This document shows positions 16,648 to 24,824 of a DNA stretch of 33,303 nt, in pieces. The translations under genes were made by a program, and so were the position numbers. Each line of letters opens with the position of its first letter. Position 1 is the stretch's first letter. This stretch comes from Methanolobus sp. UBA32 (GTDB taxonomy: Archaea > Halobacteriota > Methanosarcinia > Methanosarcinales > Methanosarcinaceae): NCBI GenBank assembly GCA_002507205.1, contig DAZF01000068.1:36906-70208 (forward strand), given 5' to 3'. The notes under the pieces were generated by a model. The model saw nothing but the letters and a program-made list of their open reading frames with translations. It was not told where the DNA came from and did not search any database.

Positions 16648-19600
16648 CTAGATTGTAAATGGAAGGCCTTCCACACCATGTTTATAGAAGTTGACTATGA
16701 TCTCAAGAACATCGTAATAGTCCTCGATACCTCTTGATTTCATTTCATCAAGTATCCTTGCCCTGAGGAAAAGATCCTGATATATAGCCCTCTTGTCCTC
16801 ATAACCCAGTTTTGTAGCTATTTTGTCTTCCAGGATGTAACTATTGTTCAGACCACGGAACTTATGCTTGTCAGTATCAGGTTCCCACTGGAAAACAGCC
16901 CTCGTGGCAACACCACCGATCTCCTCGTAATAGCCTTCGATCTCCTCAATTGCAAGGGCACGTCGCAGGAATTTACCTTTACGATAGACAGCTGACAGGA
17001 TCATTGCAATATTCAGATTATCAATGAAAGTGACAGGTACGTTGATAGGGTCTGCTGTGAGACGCTGTATCATCTTTGAAACTGCAGATGCGTGGAATGT
17101 TGCAAGTACAGGGTGTCCGGTGTCATAGACATAACCCATCATCTGTTTGCCACCTATGTAATAGGAACCATTGGCCATGGAAATATCATAAGTGTGATCA
17201 ATGCACCCATGCTCAATATGAAGGATACGTGAGAACTCCTGTTTCTTGAAGGCAAAGAGGCGTTGATCGAAGCACTCATGACCTTCACTGACAAGAGTAT
17301 GGCCAAATATCCTTGCAAGCAGAGCCAGGTGTGGAAGACAGTTCTTATGGATGGAGGCACTGTAGCCATCAAATTCGGTAATATCTGATCTACGATTCCC
17401 AGGTGCAATATCTGCCATTGATTCAATTGCCTGCTTTTTATCCTGACGGTACATGTAAGGTGCCACATTCCTGGCCCATGTACTGAACACCTCCTGTTTT
17501 CTATCAGAGGAAAATTCGACACGTGCTCCTATGCCCCTTTTCTTATCATATCGAGTTGTCCTTACATTGATGCCCAGTTCATGGCAGAACTGACTATAAC
17601 GTTTTACATGTTCATCAAAATCGGAGTGATAGCGGAACTCAACACAATTGATATGTGGGAAGAGCTGATGCTCGTAATGATGTACCAGACGCAATTGGTC
17701 AAAGAGAAGACCCTCATCATCTCTGTTTACATTGAGAGCGAGCTTGACCTCAAATGACCGGTTCTTTGTGTAGCGGATGGTACAGTCACTATCTAGAAGA
17801 CCTGCGACATAGGCATAAGGGTTGGATATACTATCAACAGGAATCCTTTTGATCACAGCCTTTGAATAATTACATTCTTCATTTATGTGTATAAAGCCTT
17901 TCTTTATGAGCCAATCCACGAATGAGCGGTCTACACGACATATCCGGGTAGTGTAGACATTATCCTTGTGCACGGTCTGGACAGAGTTAGCATCGTGTGG
18001 AATCACGTGGATGGCACGCTTTGCATAGTCAACACCTTCATCTGTATTCTTGTTCTTGACCTGCCAACGGAAATCAGAGAACCTGGTCTTTTTTCTGGTC
18101 ACATAGAGACTATCATCTCCTGCCAATCTGCCGATGGAGTACCAGATCTCATCGGACAGTGATCTCTTTTCAATGAAAGATAATTCCAAAAACTCCTCGA
18201 AGACAACTCTTAACTGATTAAGGCCAAGTTTCCAGAATGGCTCGCCGATATGGTGTGGAGTGATATCCATCACATGCCTGAAAAAGTGTTGATATACCAC
18301 TGGGACATCCTGACCCATCAGATATCTTGCAATGGACACAAGAATTTCATGGTTCAGCTGGAGAGGAACGGATATCTTCTCTGATGATCCTTTGCGGATT
18401 GCGCAAACTTCATCAGGAAGTCCAGTGTTGCCCACTATACGCCTGTACACATCAAAGGGGATAGTTTTGTTACGTGAGGCAAAGTAATCAGCGAACTTTT
18501 TACGATCATTTGCATAGAGTGTGGTTTTCTTATAGACATCGATATTTTGAGCATAAAGCTCATCCTTGAGAATGTTCCATCCTTCAAGGAAGTCAAATCC
18601 CGATGAATCCTTTTGATACCACTCAATTGATGGTGGAAGGATTACGTTTGGAAGTTGCGGAGTATCAAGAAGTTCTTCTGCAGCAACCTCTTTATCATCT
18701 GCAAGAAGGAATCGATGATTTGGTGTAACCTCAAGCATCTCACCTGTGTCAAAGTACACCTTGATAAGCTGCTGTTTGCCCATCCTCAGAACATTGGTGA
18801 TGGTGGTTCTGGTAACTTTGCCATCAGTGCCTGATACATAGACAGGTAATTTATGGTCGCTGAGATCTATCCTATGTTTAGCGCCTTGCTCCCGAGCATC
18901 GGTTGCATATTGATCGTAGAGATCTTTGATATGCATTGGTCCATGGCCAGGCATGGCAATGTAACCATCACGAATGCATTGCATACCCTGGAAAGCTACG
19001 TTACCTTCAGCTCCTCGAATTTCACCAACTATGATGTAGTTTGGTCTTGAACGAAGTGCAGCCTTAAGCAGGGCGAAAGTATCTACCCTTGAGTCAATAG
19101 GACCTTCCTCACGAGTGATCAGCTGCTGCCATACAGGCTGAGGTGGCTGGACTTCAGCTGTATCCTCTGCGGAGAATACTTTAGATCTAGGATTTACAAA
19201 AGCAAGACATGCATTAAGCATTGTTGTTTTCCCGCTTGCAGTCTCACCACTGAAGAAAATACTCATACCATTCTCAAGGCACATCCACATATAAGCTGCC
19301 ATTTCTGCACTCAATGCACCCCAGGTAATGAGCTGGATAATGCTCACAGGCACCTCACTGAACTTACGCATGGTAAAACTGCTTCCACGCTTACTGACAT
19401 CCAGACTGTAAATAATATTGATACGGGAACCATCTGGGAGAGCACCATCCGCGATAGGGCGGGCATCACTTACAGGACGACCGATACGCTCACTCATACT
19501 CCTCAGCCAGTTATCCAGTCCCTGCTCATCCCCGAACGTGAGGTCAGTCTTCACCATATCGAATATTTTGTGAACGATGAACACATTATCAATGCCAATA

Positions 19601-20163
19601 CTGTGGATATCTTCAAGATAAGGGTCCCTGATGATGGGTTCGATCGGACCGGAACCAATAATGTCCCTTTCCAGGTGATAGAGAATCTTGTTGTACTCAC
19701 TCTGGGTCATCGGAACCTTTTTTTGTATGGGCATCAGCTTTTGGAGTATATTGAACTTGCCGGTTCCTTTTTCTTCGACGTTGCCACCTGAACCAATATC
19801 AATCGCTTCGTTGAGTAGCTTAGTAATAAGTTCCTTGAGCTCAGCCTCTGACTCAGGAACAGGCTCATAGGATGATCTTTCAAGAATAATATCCAGAACA
19901 GCTTGGTATTTTTTTCTTTCTGTGCTGTTGAGTAAGGGTTCTATTCCATAATAGTTGACCTCACCAATTTCGGAGCTCCCGTAAAGATGAACGAATACAG
20001 GATCACCCACTGGAAGAATGATGTTAACATTTTCTTTGTCAATGTCTTTTGAAAGGCTCACCATAAAAGTGGGTTCGTCTGCTCCGGTTTCCTGCATAAA
20101 TTTCTTTACATATATTCCAAGATGAGGGTTTCTTTGTACAGCTTTTTGAAATTCCGGATCCAT
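16648..20163 (-). CDS. arlI: Archaellum motor ATPase ArlI (FlaI) interrupted by an intein
   Basis: The reading frame is 1171 aa, about twice the usual 550, because an in-frame intein occupies residues 396-1014. The exteins are ArlI, a hexameric secretion-type ATPase that powers archaellum assembly and rotation. The N-terminal domain (1-230) is followed by the RecA-like core with Walker A FSGETASGKTT (P-loop 306-313), the Asp-box segment SAEDTAEVQ, arginines in LKAALRSRPN, Walker B IIVGEIRGAEG and, after the intein, the His box TGHPVLATFHA (1015 on). The C-terminal extein (1015-1171) contains RLTADPINVP and the usual C-terminal helices. Without splicing, Walker B and the His box would be separated, so activity should require splicing. 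The gene lies between arlH (18 bp) and arlJ (overlap or abutting). Confidence 0.95.
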   Translation of the reverse strand: MDPEFQKAVQRNPHLGIYVKKFMQETGADEPTFMVSLSKDIDKENVNIILPVGDPVFVHLYGSSEIGEVNYYGIEPLLNSTERKKYQAVLDIILERSSYEPVPESEAELKELITKLLNEAIDIGSGGNVEEKGTGKFNILQKLMPIQKKVPMTQSEYNKILYHLERDIIGSGPIEPIIRDPYLEDIHSIGIDNVFIVHKIFDMVKTDLTFGDEQGLDNWLRSMSERIGRPVSDARPIADGALPDGSRINIIYSLDVSKRGSSFTMRKFSEVPVSIIQLITWGALSAEMAAYMWMCLENGMSIFFSGETASGKTTMLNACLAFVNPRSKVFSAEDTAEVQPPQPVWQQLITREEGPIDSRVDTFALLKAALRSRPNYIIVGEIRGAEGNVAFQGMQCIRDGYIAMPGHGPMHIKDLYDQYATDAREQGAKHRIDLSDHKLPVYVSGTDGKVTRTTITNVLRMGKQQLIKVYFDTGEMLEVTPNHRFLLADDKEVAAEELLDTPQLPNVILPPSIEWYQKDSSGFDFLEGWNILKDELYAQNIDVYKKTTLYANDRKKFADYFASRNKTIPFDVYRRIVGNTGLPDEVCAIRKGSSEKISVPLQLNHEILVSIARYLMGQDVPVVYQHFFRHVMDITPHHIGEPFWKLGLNQLRVVFEEFLELSFIEKRSLSDEIWYSIGRLAGDDSLYVTRKKTRFSDFRWQVKNKNTDEGVDYAKRAIHVIPHDANSVQTVHKDNVYTTRICRVDRSFVDWLIKKGFIHINEECNYSKAVIKRIPVDSISNPYAYVAGLLDSDCTIRYTKNRSFEVKLALNVNRDDEGLLFDQLRLVHHYEHQLFPHINCVEFRYHSDFDEHVKRYSQFCHELGINVRTTRYDKKRGIGARVEFSSDRKQEVFSTWARNVAPYMYRQDKKQAIESMADIAPGNRRSDITEFDGYSASIHKNCLPHLALLARIFGHTLVSEGHECFDQRLFAFKKQEFSRILHIEHGCIDHTYDISMANGSYYIGGKQMMGYVYDTGHPVLATFHASAVSKMIQRLTADPINVPVTFIDNLNIAMILSAVYRKGKFLRRALAIEEIEGYYEEIGGVATRAVFQWEPDTDKHKFRGLNNSYILEDKIATKLGYEDKRAIYQDLFLRARILDEMKSRGIEDYYDVLEIIVNFYKHGVEGLPFTI
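17122..18978 (-). other. Intein with LAGLIDADG-type homing endonuclease inside arlI
   Basis: A 619-residue insertion lies between Q395 of FQGMQ and T1015 of TGHPVL; uninterrupted ArlI proteins read FQGMQTGHP at this place. Intein block A starts with Cys1 (CIRDGYIAMPGHG). Block B is EVTPNHRFLL with the TxxH residues T480 and H483. Block F is HTYDISMANGSYYIGG (about 990-1005). Block G is GYVYD before Thr+1, so the penultimate residue is Tyr and the last is Asp, not the usual His-Asn. Two endonuclease-like motifs are IGRLAGDDS (677-685) and VAGLLDSDC (786-794). The insertion is in frame with no internal stop. Splicing is predicted, not shown. Confidence 0.9.
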
Positions 20164-20181
20164 CTAACCACTCTTTTGATC

Positions 20182-20877
20182 TTATGATACTGAAGCGATC
20201 TCGACAACAAGACCGACTTTTGGTTCGATCCTGAAACCAATCATTTGACCTACAGGGCCTTTGGCTCCCGTAAACTTGTTCACGAGAATGGTTCTTTTGA
20301 CCTCACTTCCCAGAGGTTTTGATTTAAGGGTAATGTAAACATCACATGAAGAACGGAACATCGAGGCAATTTCCTCACTCAGCTGATTAGACTCTATTGT
20401 CAGTATGATCACTTTTCCCATACCATTGAGCTTTTTGAAAAATGATATCAGTTCCAGACTTTTCTCTATGTTCACACTGTATTTTATCAGGGAGGAAAGA
20501 GTATCGATGATTATAACATTCTTCTCGAAAAGCTCTTCTGCTGCCATTAATCGTTCAATGAAATCGGAACGTGATTTTGCAGCCTGTACCAGAGGAATTA
20601 CCGGGATGTACAATAAAAGGCCATTCAAAAGGAAGGGAGCTATCGGGTAATCCAGGGAATACATTTGGTTGATAAAGCCTTTTGTCGTCATCTGAGTGGA
20701 AACTAAAGTAACACTTACATCATTCTCATTCAATCCAAATGATAGTCGCTGGCTGATGGAGCTCTTTCCACCACCGCTGCCACCTTCGATCACTACCAGT
20801 GAACCGGCAGGAAAGCCACCTCCTAATTTTGCGTTAAGATCATCCCTCGGAATCTCAAATCCATTAATTTTTGCCAT
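20182..20877 (-). CDS. arlH: Archaellum regulatory KaiC-like ATPase ArlH (FlaH)
   Basis: This 231-aa RecA/KaiC-fold protein binds ATP and associates with ArlI at the cytoplasmic base of the archaellum. The P-loop is GGSGGGKS (32-39), and Walker B is VIIIDTLSSLIKYS. It has the usual opening MAKINGFEIPRDDLNAKLGGGFPAG. Loss of catalytic activity with retained ATP binding is common in this family, and nothing here decides that. A GAGGT site lies 5 bases before the ATG. It is 13 bp downstream of arlG and 18 bp upstream of arlI, so it sits within the operon. Confidence 0.94.
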   Translation of the reverse strand: MAKINGFEIPRDDLNAKLGGGFPAGSLVVIEGGSGGGKSSISQRLSFGLNENDVSVTLVSTQMTTKGFINQMYSLDYPIAPFLLNGLLLYIPVIPLVQAAKSRSDFIERLMAAEELFEKNVIIIDTLSSLIKYSVNIEKSLELISFFKKLNGMGKVIILTIESNQLSEEIASMFRSSCDVYITLKSKPLGSEVKRTILVNKFTGAKGPVGQMIGFRIEPKVGLVVEIASVS

Positions 20878-20890
20878 TTTTACCTCAGAG

Positions 20891-21397
20891 TTACGTTTTA
20901 AAGCTCATTGCACCGGATTTACCATTTTCAGCTGCAACAAGTATCCTGTGATCGCCTGAGTCAAGAGGTGAGGGGGTGGTAGTGACATTAAGGGTAAGGA
21001 TCTCACCAGGCCTCCATATGACATCACCATCCGTCAGGTCAATATCAATGTCATCAGGTCCTATCATGATACCATCCACAAGAACAGTCACATATTCCGG
21101 CACCAATTCTGTTTTGCCGGTGTTCTTCGCATAGAATGTATATTTTTTACTGGTACCATCATAAGGAATTATCTCAGGGTCATTCACAACTGTGATATCA
21201 GTTTTCATCTGTTCAGAAAGTAATTTGCTACTTGAACCCGATGAAGCTACCATAGACTGGACATCGGCCGAGATAAGAGCAACTACGCTGATAGCTAGTA
21301 TTATCGCTGCTATGAAGAATATCATATGCGTAATAGCGGTGTCAGCACCTGTGTCGTTCAGCAGGTTCTTTTTGTCTGTAGTTAGCATGCTTATCAT
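20891..21397 (-). CDS. arlG: Archaellum stator protein ArlG (FlaG)
   Basis: This 168-aa protein has one N-terminal membrane helix (about 21-44, ITHMIFFIAAIILAISVVAL) and an extracytoplasmic beta-sandwich domain like that of archaellins. With ArlF, ArlG forms the filament/stator complex that contacts the S-layer. The start may be M1 (21397) or M4 (21388); neither has a clear Shine-Dalgarno site. A 75-bp AT-rich gap separates it from arlF and contains a promoter-like TATA box (see 21434-21448), unlike the tight spacing elsewhere in the operon. Confidence 0.87.
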   Translation of the reverse strand: MISMLTTDKKNLLNDTGADTAITHMIFFIAAIILAISVVALISADVQSMVASSGSSSKLLSEQMKTDITVVNDPEIIPYDGTSKKYTFYAKNTGKTELVPEYVTVLVDGIMIGPDDIDIDLTDGDVIWRPGEILTLNVTTTPSPLDSGDHRILVAAENGKSGAMSFKT

Positions 21398-21433
21398 TTT
21401 TTCTGCAAATATGAATACAAATATAATTATCTG

Positions 21434-21448
21434 TTAATATATAAATAA
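21434..21448 (-). promoter_or_regulatory. Candidate internal promoter before arlG
   Basis: On the minus strand this reads TTATTTATATATTAA, a good archaeal TATA-like box about 40 bp before the arlG start. Transcription would begin near 21415, giving a leader of roughly 18 bases. The gap is otherwise unexplained in a compact operon. Confidence 0.4.
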
Positions 21449-21472
21449 TGGCATACAAAATAGACATTCATG

Positions 21473-21904
21473 TCAAACCAGATATGAATCATAAGCTGAA
21501 ACACCATTTGCAGTTACAACCTTGACACGATGCATTCCAAGACCGTAAAGGCCTGTTATTGTCAGGTTCCTTGTCTCTGCAGGGGACCAGGTAGCAGCAA
21601 CATCACCATAAGAATAGGATTCCAGAGTTCCGTCCACCAGTACATTCAATTCATCAAAGCGAATCGTCTCACTGCCGGTGTTAGAAAGAATCAGAGTCAA
21701 ATTATAATTGGACCCGGAAGTCTGCGGAATTGAATCATCAACCTCTATATCAGTCTGAATCCTAACGTTTTGCATCTGGTACTGTTCTGCTGAAGCATCA
21801 CCAACGACCTCATTGGAAGCACTTAACATTGTGTAAGAGAATGTTCCCAAAAGCACTGCAGATAGGAAAAAAATAACTGTGACGACTGATAGCTCAAATC
21901 CCAT
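21473..21904 (-). CDS. arlF: Archaellum stator protein ArlF (FlaF)
   Basis: This 143-aa protein has one N-terminal membrane helix (about residues 5-28, LSVVTVIFFLSAVLLGTFSY) followed by a beta-sandwich domain (LTLILSNTGSETIRFDELNVLVDG). ArlF binds the S-layer outside the membrane and works with ArlG as an anchor for rotation. Its ATG lies inside the end of arlCE (11-bp overlap), which indicates translational coupling. It shares an archaellin-like beta-sandwich pattern with the neighbouring arlG product. Confidence 0.88.
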   Translation of the reverse strand: MGFELSVVTVIFFLSAVLLGTFSYTMLSASNEVVGDASAEQYQMQNVRIQTDIEVDDSIPQTSGSNYNLTLILSNTGSETIRFDELNVLVDGTLESYSYGDVAATWSPAETRNLTITGLYGLGMHRVKVVTANGVSAYDSYLV

Positions 21905-23192
21905 AGAGTTCCTCCAGACCGTGCTTCACCTTTGCCATTTCCCTGTCTATGGAACTGAGCATATTCCTGTCGATCTTACGTCCTGACAGTCTTTCTATGA
22001 AAAGCAGAGATTTTGTGTGATCTTCGGGGAGAAGGCGCCACGTGGGCTTTTCCACATAATAATCGATACCCCTGGCGTAAGCCATTATCTCAGACATAAC
22101 ATCCTCGCTTATCCACCCGATGTCCATATAGTAATCAAGAGCGTCCATAAGATTGTTCCTTCCCACACGCTCCATCAAGAACTCGATCCAGTTAAGCAGA
22201 ACAACAACACTGGTAGGATCACCTTTGATAGATTCCAGCCGAACCATAGGGATGGATGATTTTTTTGGCAGCACCACCAGTTCATTGTCATTTGAATCTT
22301 CACTTTCCTCATCCGAAAGTTTATTACCAGTCACATTTGCGAGATTCATGGCTGCAGATTGTTTCTCAAAAGCATCAAGGCGTGAAGACATATTTGTGGT
22401 TGTTTCAGCCAAGTCAATGACATTCTGGTCAAGAGTACTGGTCCTGGAAAACAATTGCTCTGTTTTGGAGGATAATTGCTCGATGCTTTCATGCATCATG
22501 ACCATTGCATCTGCAAATGCATCCATCTTAGATTCGATATTATGCATCCTTGACTCTGCTTCTGATGAAATCCCCTGGGGCAGACTCAATTTCTGAACTG
22601 TACTATCATATTCGTTTTTTATGAGGACCAGCATGTCACCTAATTCAGTGAGCCTCTTATCTGTTTTATCAAATCTCTCGATTGTGGCACGGGAAGCGAC
22701 ATCATCACCCACGAAAGGGTTGACCTGATTGGACACGATCTCATACAGGGACAGTAATTCCAGAACACTCTGATCTATTTTATCGACTGTTTTTTTGATC
22801 TCTTCATTTTCCCTCTGAACCATGTTGAGAGTCACGTCTGCTTTTGAAATTTTGCCTTCAACTTCTTTGATCTTTTTCCGGTTCTCTTCCACCATCTCAT
22901 TGTTTACGGAAGATTGTTGAGTGGCACTCCCTTGAGAGCCGCCTGGCGGAGCCATGCCGGGAGGAAATGAAGGTGCACCTGACGCATTTGCAAACCCCGG
23001 CGGACCAATTGGAGGACTGCCCGGTGGCGCCGGAGGTAATCCAGCGGATAAATCAGGAATTGAACCAAGATCAGGGATACCCTGTAGGAAAGAGGGAGAA
23101 CCGGAATCAAATGGAGAACCGGTTGCCTTTTTTTTATCCTTCTTGGAGAGAAGAGAAGTCATCTTTTTGATCTTATCGCTAAATCCGGCCAT
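21894..23192 (-). CDS. arlCE: Archaellum cytosolic-ring protein ArlCE (FlaC/FlaD/E fusion)
   Basis: This 432-aa protein links the archaellum motor to the chemotaxis adaptor and forms the cytoplasmic ring. Residues about 27-95 are a low-complexity Pro/Gly/Ser-rich stretch with repeated PP and PG pairs. Residues about 95-290 are coiled coil, the FlaC-like part. The C-terminal 110 residues form the FlaD/E domain (LLNWIEFLMERVG, YYMDIGWIS, KPTWRLLPEDHTKSLLFIERLSG). The Pro-rich N-terminus is longer than expected for a ring protein and may be a flexible linker. It is the first gene of the arl operon here, and no archaellin gene precedes it. A TATA-like box lies about 45 bp upstream. Confidence 0.85.
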   Translation of the reverse strand: MAGFSDKIKKMTSLLSKKDKKKATGSPFDSGSPSFLQGIPDLGSIPDLSAGLPPAPPGSPPIGPPGFANASGAPSFPPGMAPPGGSQGSATQQSSVNNEMVEENRKKIKEVEGKISKADVTLNMVQRENEEIKKTVDKIDQSVLELLSLYEIVSNQVNPFVGDDVASRATIERFDKTDKRLTELGDMLVLIKNEYDSTVQKLSLPQGISSEAESRMHNIESKMDAFADAMVMMHESIEQLSSKTEQLFSRTSTLDQNVIDLAETTTNMSSRLDAFEKQSAAMNLANVTGNKLSDEESEDSNDNELVVLPKKSSIPMVRLESIKGDPTSVVVLLNWIEFLMERVGRNNLMDALDYYMDIGWISEDVMSEIMAYARGIDYYVEKPTWRLLPEDHTKSLLFIERLSGRKIDRNMLSSIDREMAKVKHGLEELYGI

Positions 23193-23230
23193 GATTTCAC
23201 TGGTGACAATTAATATAATGAGAGAGAGAT

Positions 23231-23243
23231 GTATATAATAAGC
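23231..23243 (-). promoter_or_regulatory. Probable promoter of the arl operon
   Basis: On the minus strand this reads GCTTATTATATAC, a BRE/TATA-like element about 40-50 bp before arlCE. Transcription is expected near 23210, with a short leader. No strong Shine-Dalgarno site precedes the ATG at 23192. Confidence 0.45.
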
Positions 23244-23258
23244 AATATCCCATCAATA

Positions 23259-23335
23259 ATATATATAAATTTTGAATAAAACGAGCATTCAGTATTCAGT
23301 GAACAAAAATAATGCATTAGATGATTTTAAATCAT
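23259..23335 (+). promoter_or_regulatory. Promoter region and palindromes before the 23354 methyltransferase
   Basis: A TATA-like AATATATATAAATTT lies at 23259-23273. A tandem 7-bp direct repeat ATTCAGT lies at 23287-23300. A palindrome ATGATTT-T-AAATCAT lies at 23321-23335, ending 18 bp before the TTG start. The palindrome could be an operator. It shares the divergent 160-bp region with the arl promoter. Confidence 0.35.
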
Positions 23336-23353
23336 TTATGCGACTTTACGTAA

Positions 23354-24385
23354 TTGATCCATTTGGCACGCAAGAAACAATTCAAAACTGAAATGATATC
23401 CGATAAGGATGGAATTAGATTTGCAACTCCTGAACCTGTTGCAGAGTACAGGGCAAAGAGATTGCAATGCAAGGTAATAGCCGATATAAGTTGCGGTATC
23501 GGAGGGCAGGCAATATATTTTGCAAAATGGTGCGACTTTGTTTATGCAATAGAGATAGACTCAAAGAAAATAGCATATGCAAAAAAGAATGCACAGATAA
23601 TGGGCGTCAGCAACATAGAGTTCATAACCGGAGATGCTCTTTCACCAGAAGTAATAGCACAATTGCCAAAGCTTGATGTAGTATTCTCGGACCCTGCAAG
23701 GGCCCCTACTGAAAAAGAAAGGAACATAGATAATCTGAGTCCACCTATACCGGAAGTCATGAAAGCATATGCTGATAAATGCTCTAACTTTGCATTCGAA
23801 GCCCCGCCTCAGATCTCACCGGAAAAGATACCTTTTGATTGTGAAAAAGAATATATGTCCCTTGAAGGCAAATTGAATCGGCTGAACCTCTATTTTGGGG
23901 AACTGAAAAAAGCCGATGTTTCTGCGGTTGCATTGCCAGATAGTGCCATCATCAGAAAACACGCTGAGAAAATGAATGCAAATAGAACGGATAAACCCGG
24001 AACTTATGCATATGAGCCAGAGGAATGTGTTACAAAGGCAGGCCTTCTTGAGCAACTTGCATTACATTTCAATGAACCGGCAAACAACATCAATATATTT
24101 GAGATCGATGAAAAAAGAGTAGTTATAACCTCTGATCAGCCATTGGAATGCAAATTGTTCAAGAACAGCTATAAGGTGCTACAGGTTATGGATTTTGATA
24201 CTACAGAGATTAACTCATACCTGAAGCAGAATTCTTTTGGAAAAGTGATTATCAGGGCATCAATAGAACCTGAAAGATACTGGGAAGCACGTAATAATCT
24301 GGAAAAAGAACTTGATGGCGAAAGGAAGGCACATCTTTTCCTAAAAGGAAATGATGCAATATTGTGCGAAGTGCTGTATCATTGA
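23354..24385 (+). CDS. THUMP-like-family SAM-dependent methyltransferase
   Basis: This 343-aa class I methyltransferase has SAM motif I ADISCGIGGQAIYFAK (from about residue 43), motif II AIEIDSKK, NIEFITGDAL and a DPARAPT catalytic-type motif. An FEAPPQI segment follows. The C-terminal part ends VIIRASIEPERYWEARNNLEKELDG..HLFLK, as in the THUMP-like-domain methyltransferases. The family is thought to modify RNA, but the target is unknown. The N-terminus KKQFKTEMISDKDGIRFATPEPVAEYRA is typical. Start choice is uncertain: a TAA stop lies just upstream, TTG at 23354 or 23363 are possible, and the first ATG (23393) would cut into the conserved region. Its 3' end overlaps the convergent response-regulator gene by 7 bp. 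Confidence 0.72.
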   Translation: MIHLARKKQFKTEMISDKDGIRFATPEPVAEYRAKRLQCKVIADISCGIGGQAIYFAKWCDFVYAIEIDSKKIAYAKKNAQIMGVSNIEFITGDALSPEVIAQLPKLDVVFSDPARAPTEKERNIDNLSPPIPEVMKAYADKCSNFAFEAPPQISPEKIPFDCEKEYMSLEGKLNRLNLYFGELKKADVSAVALPDSAIIRKHAEKMNANRTDKPGTYAYEPEECVTKAGLLEQLALHFNEPANNINIFEIDEKRVVITSDQPLECKLFKNSYKVLQVMDFDTTEINSYLKQNSFGKVIIRASIEPERYWEARNNLEKELDGERKAHLFLKGNDAILCEVLYH

Positions 24386-24753
24386 AATTGCATTTCAAGC
24401 AATTCCTTTGTTCTTTTAATAAGTTCTTTCCTGCTAAAAGGCTTGGTGATATAATCATCTGCTTTCAGCACATGCAGACCAAGCATCTTATCAAATTCCT
24501 GACTTTTCACAGTAAGCATGGCCACAGGCAAACGTGGCTCTTTTTCCTTTATTTTGTGAAAAGTCTCCCACCCATTCATATCAGGCATCATGATGTCAAG
24601 TAAAATAGCATCTGGCCTTTCGTTATCAATGAAATCAAGACATTCTGAACCACTTTTTGCCCCGACAACTTCTATGTCTTCGGACTCCAGGATCAATTTT
24701 ATAAGATCAATGGTATCTGGCTCATCATCTACTACCATAACTTTGGGACACAT
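24379..24753 (-). CDS. Stand-alone receiver-domain response regulator
   Basis: This 124-aa protein consists of a single CheY-like receiver with no output domain. Acidic pocket D9/D10, phosphoacceptor D53 (LLDIMMPDMNG), T81 and K104 (YITKPFSR) are all present, so it should be phosphorylatable. A CAGGAG site lies about 13 bases before the ATG, and a TATA-like box lies at 24803-24822, so it may have its own promoter. The partner kinase is not in the window. It could serve chemotaxis, as arl genes are adjacent, or signal with the next gene. It is not clearly CheY. Confidence 0.85.
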   Translation of the reverse strand: MCPKVMVVDDEPDTIDLIKLILESEDIEVVGAKSGSECLDFIDNERPDAILLDIMMPDMNGWETFHKIKEKEPRLPVAMLTVKSQEFDKMLGLHVLKADDYITKPFSRKELIKRTKELLEMQFQ

Positions 24754-24824
24754 AATTGATTTACAGCTCCTGAAAAAGATAGGATATCACTATTATGTAA
24801 AGAATATATTATAAAAATATATAA

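Noticed and set aside
16648..20163. Fusion of two ArlI-like proteins to explain the 1171-aa length
   Set aside because: The extra 619 residues have intein blocks A, B, F and endonuclease motifs, and the flanks join as a normal ArlI.
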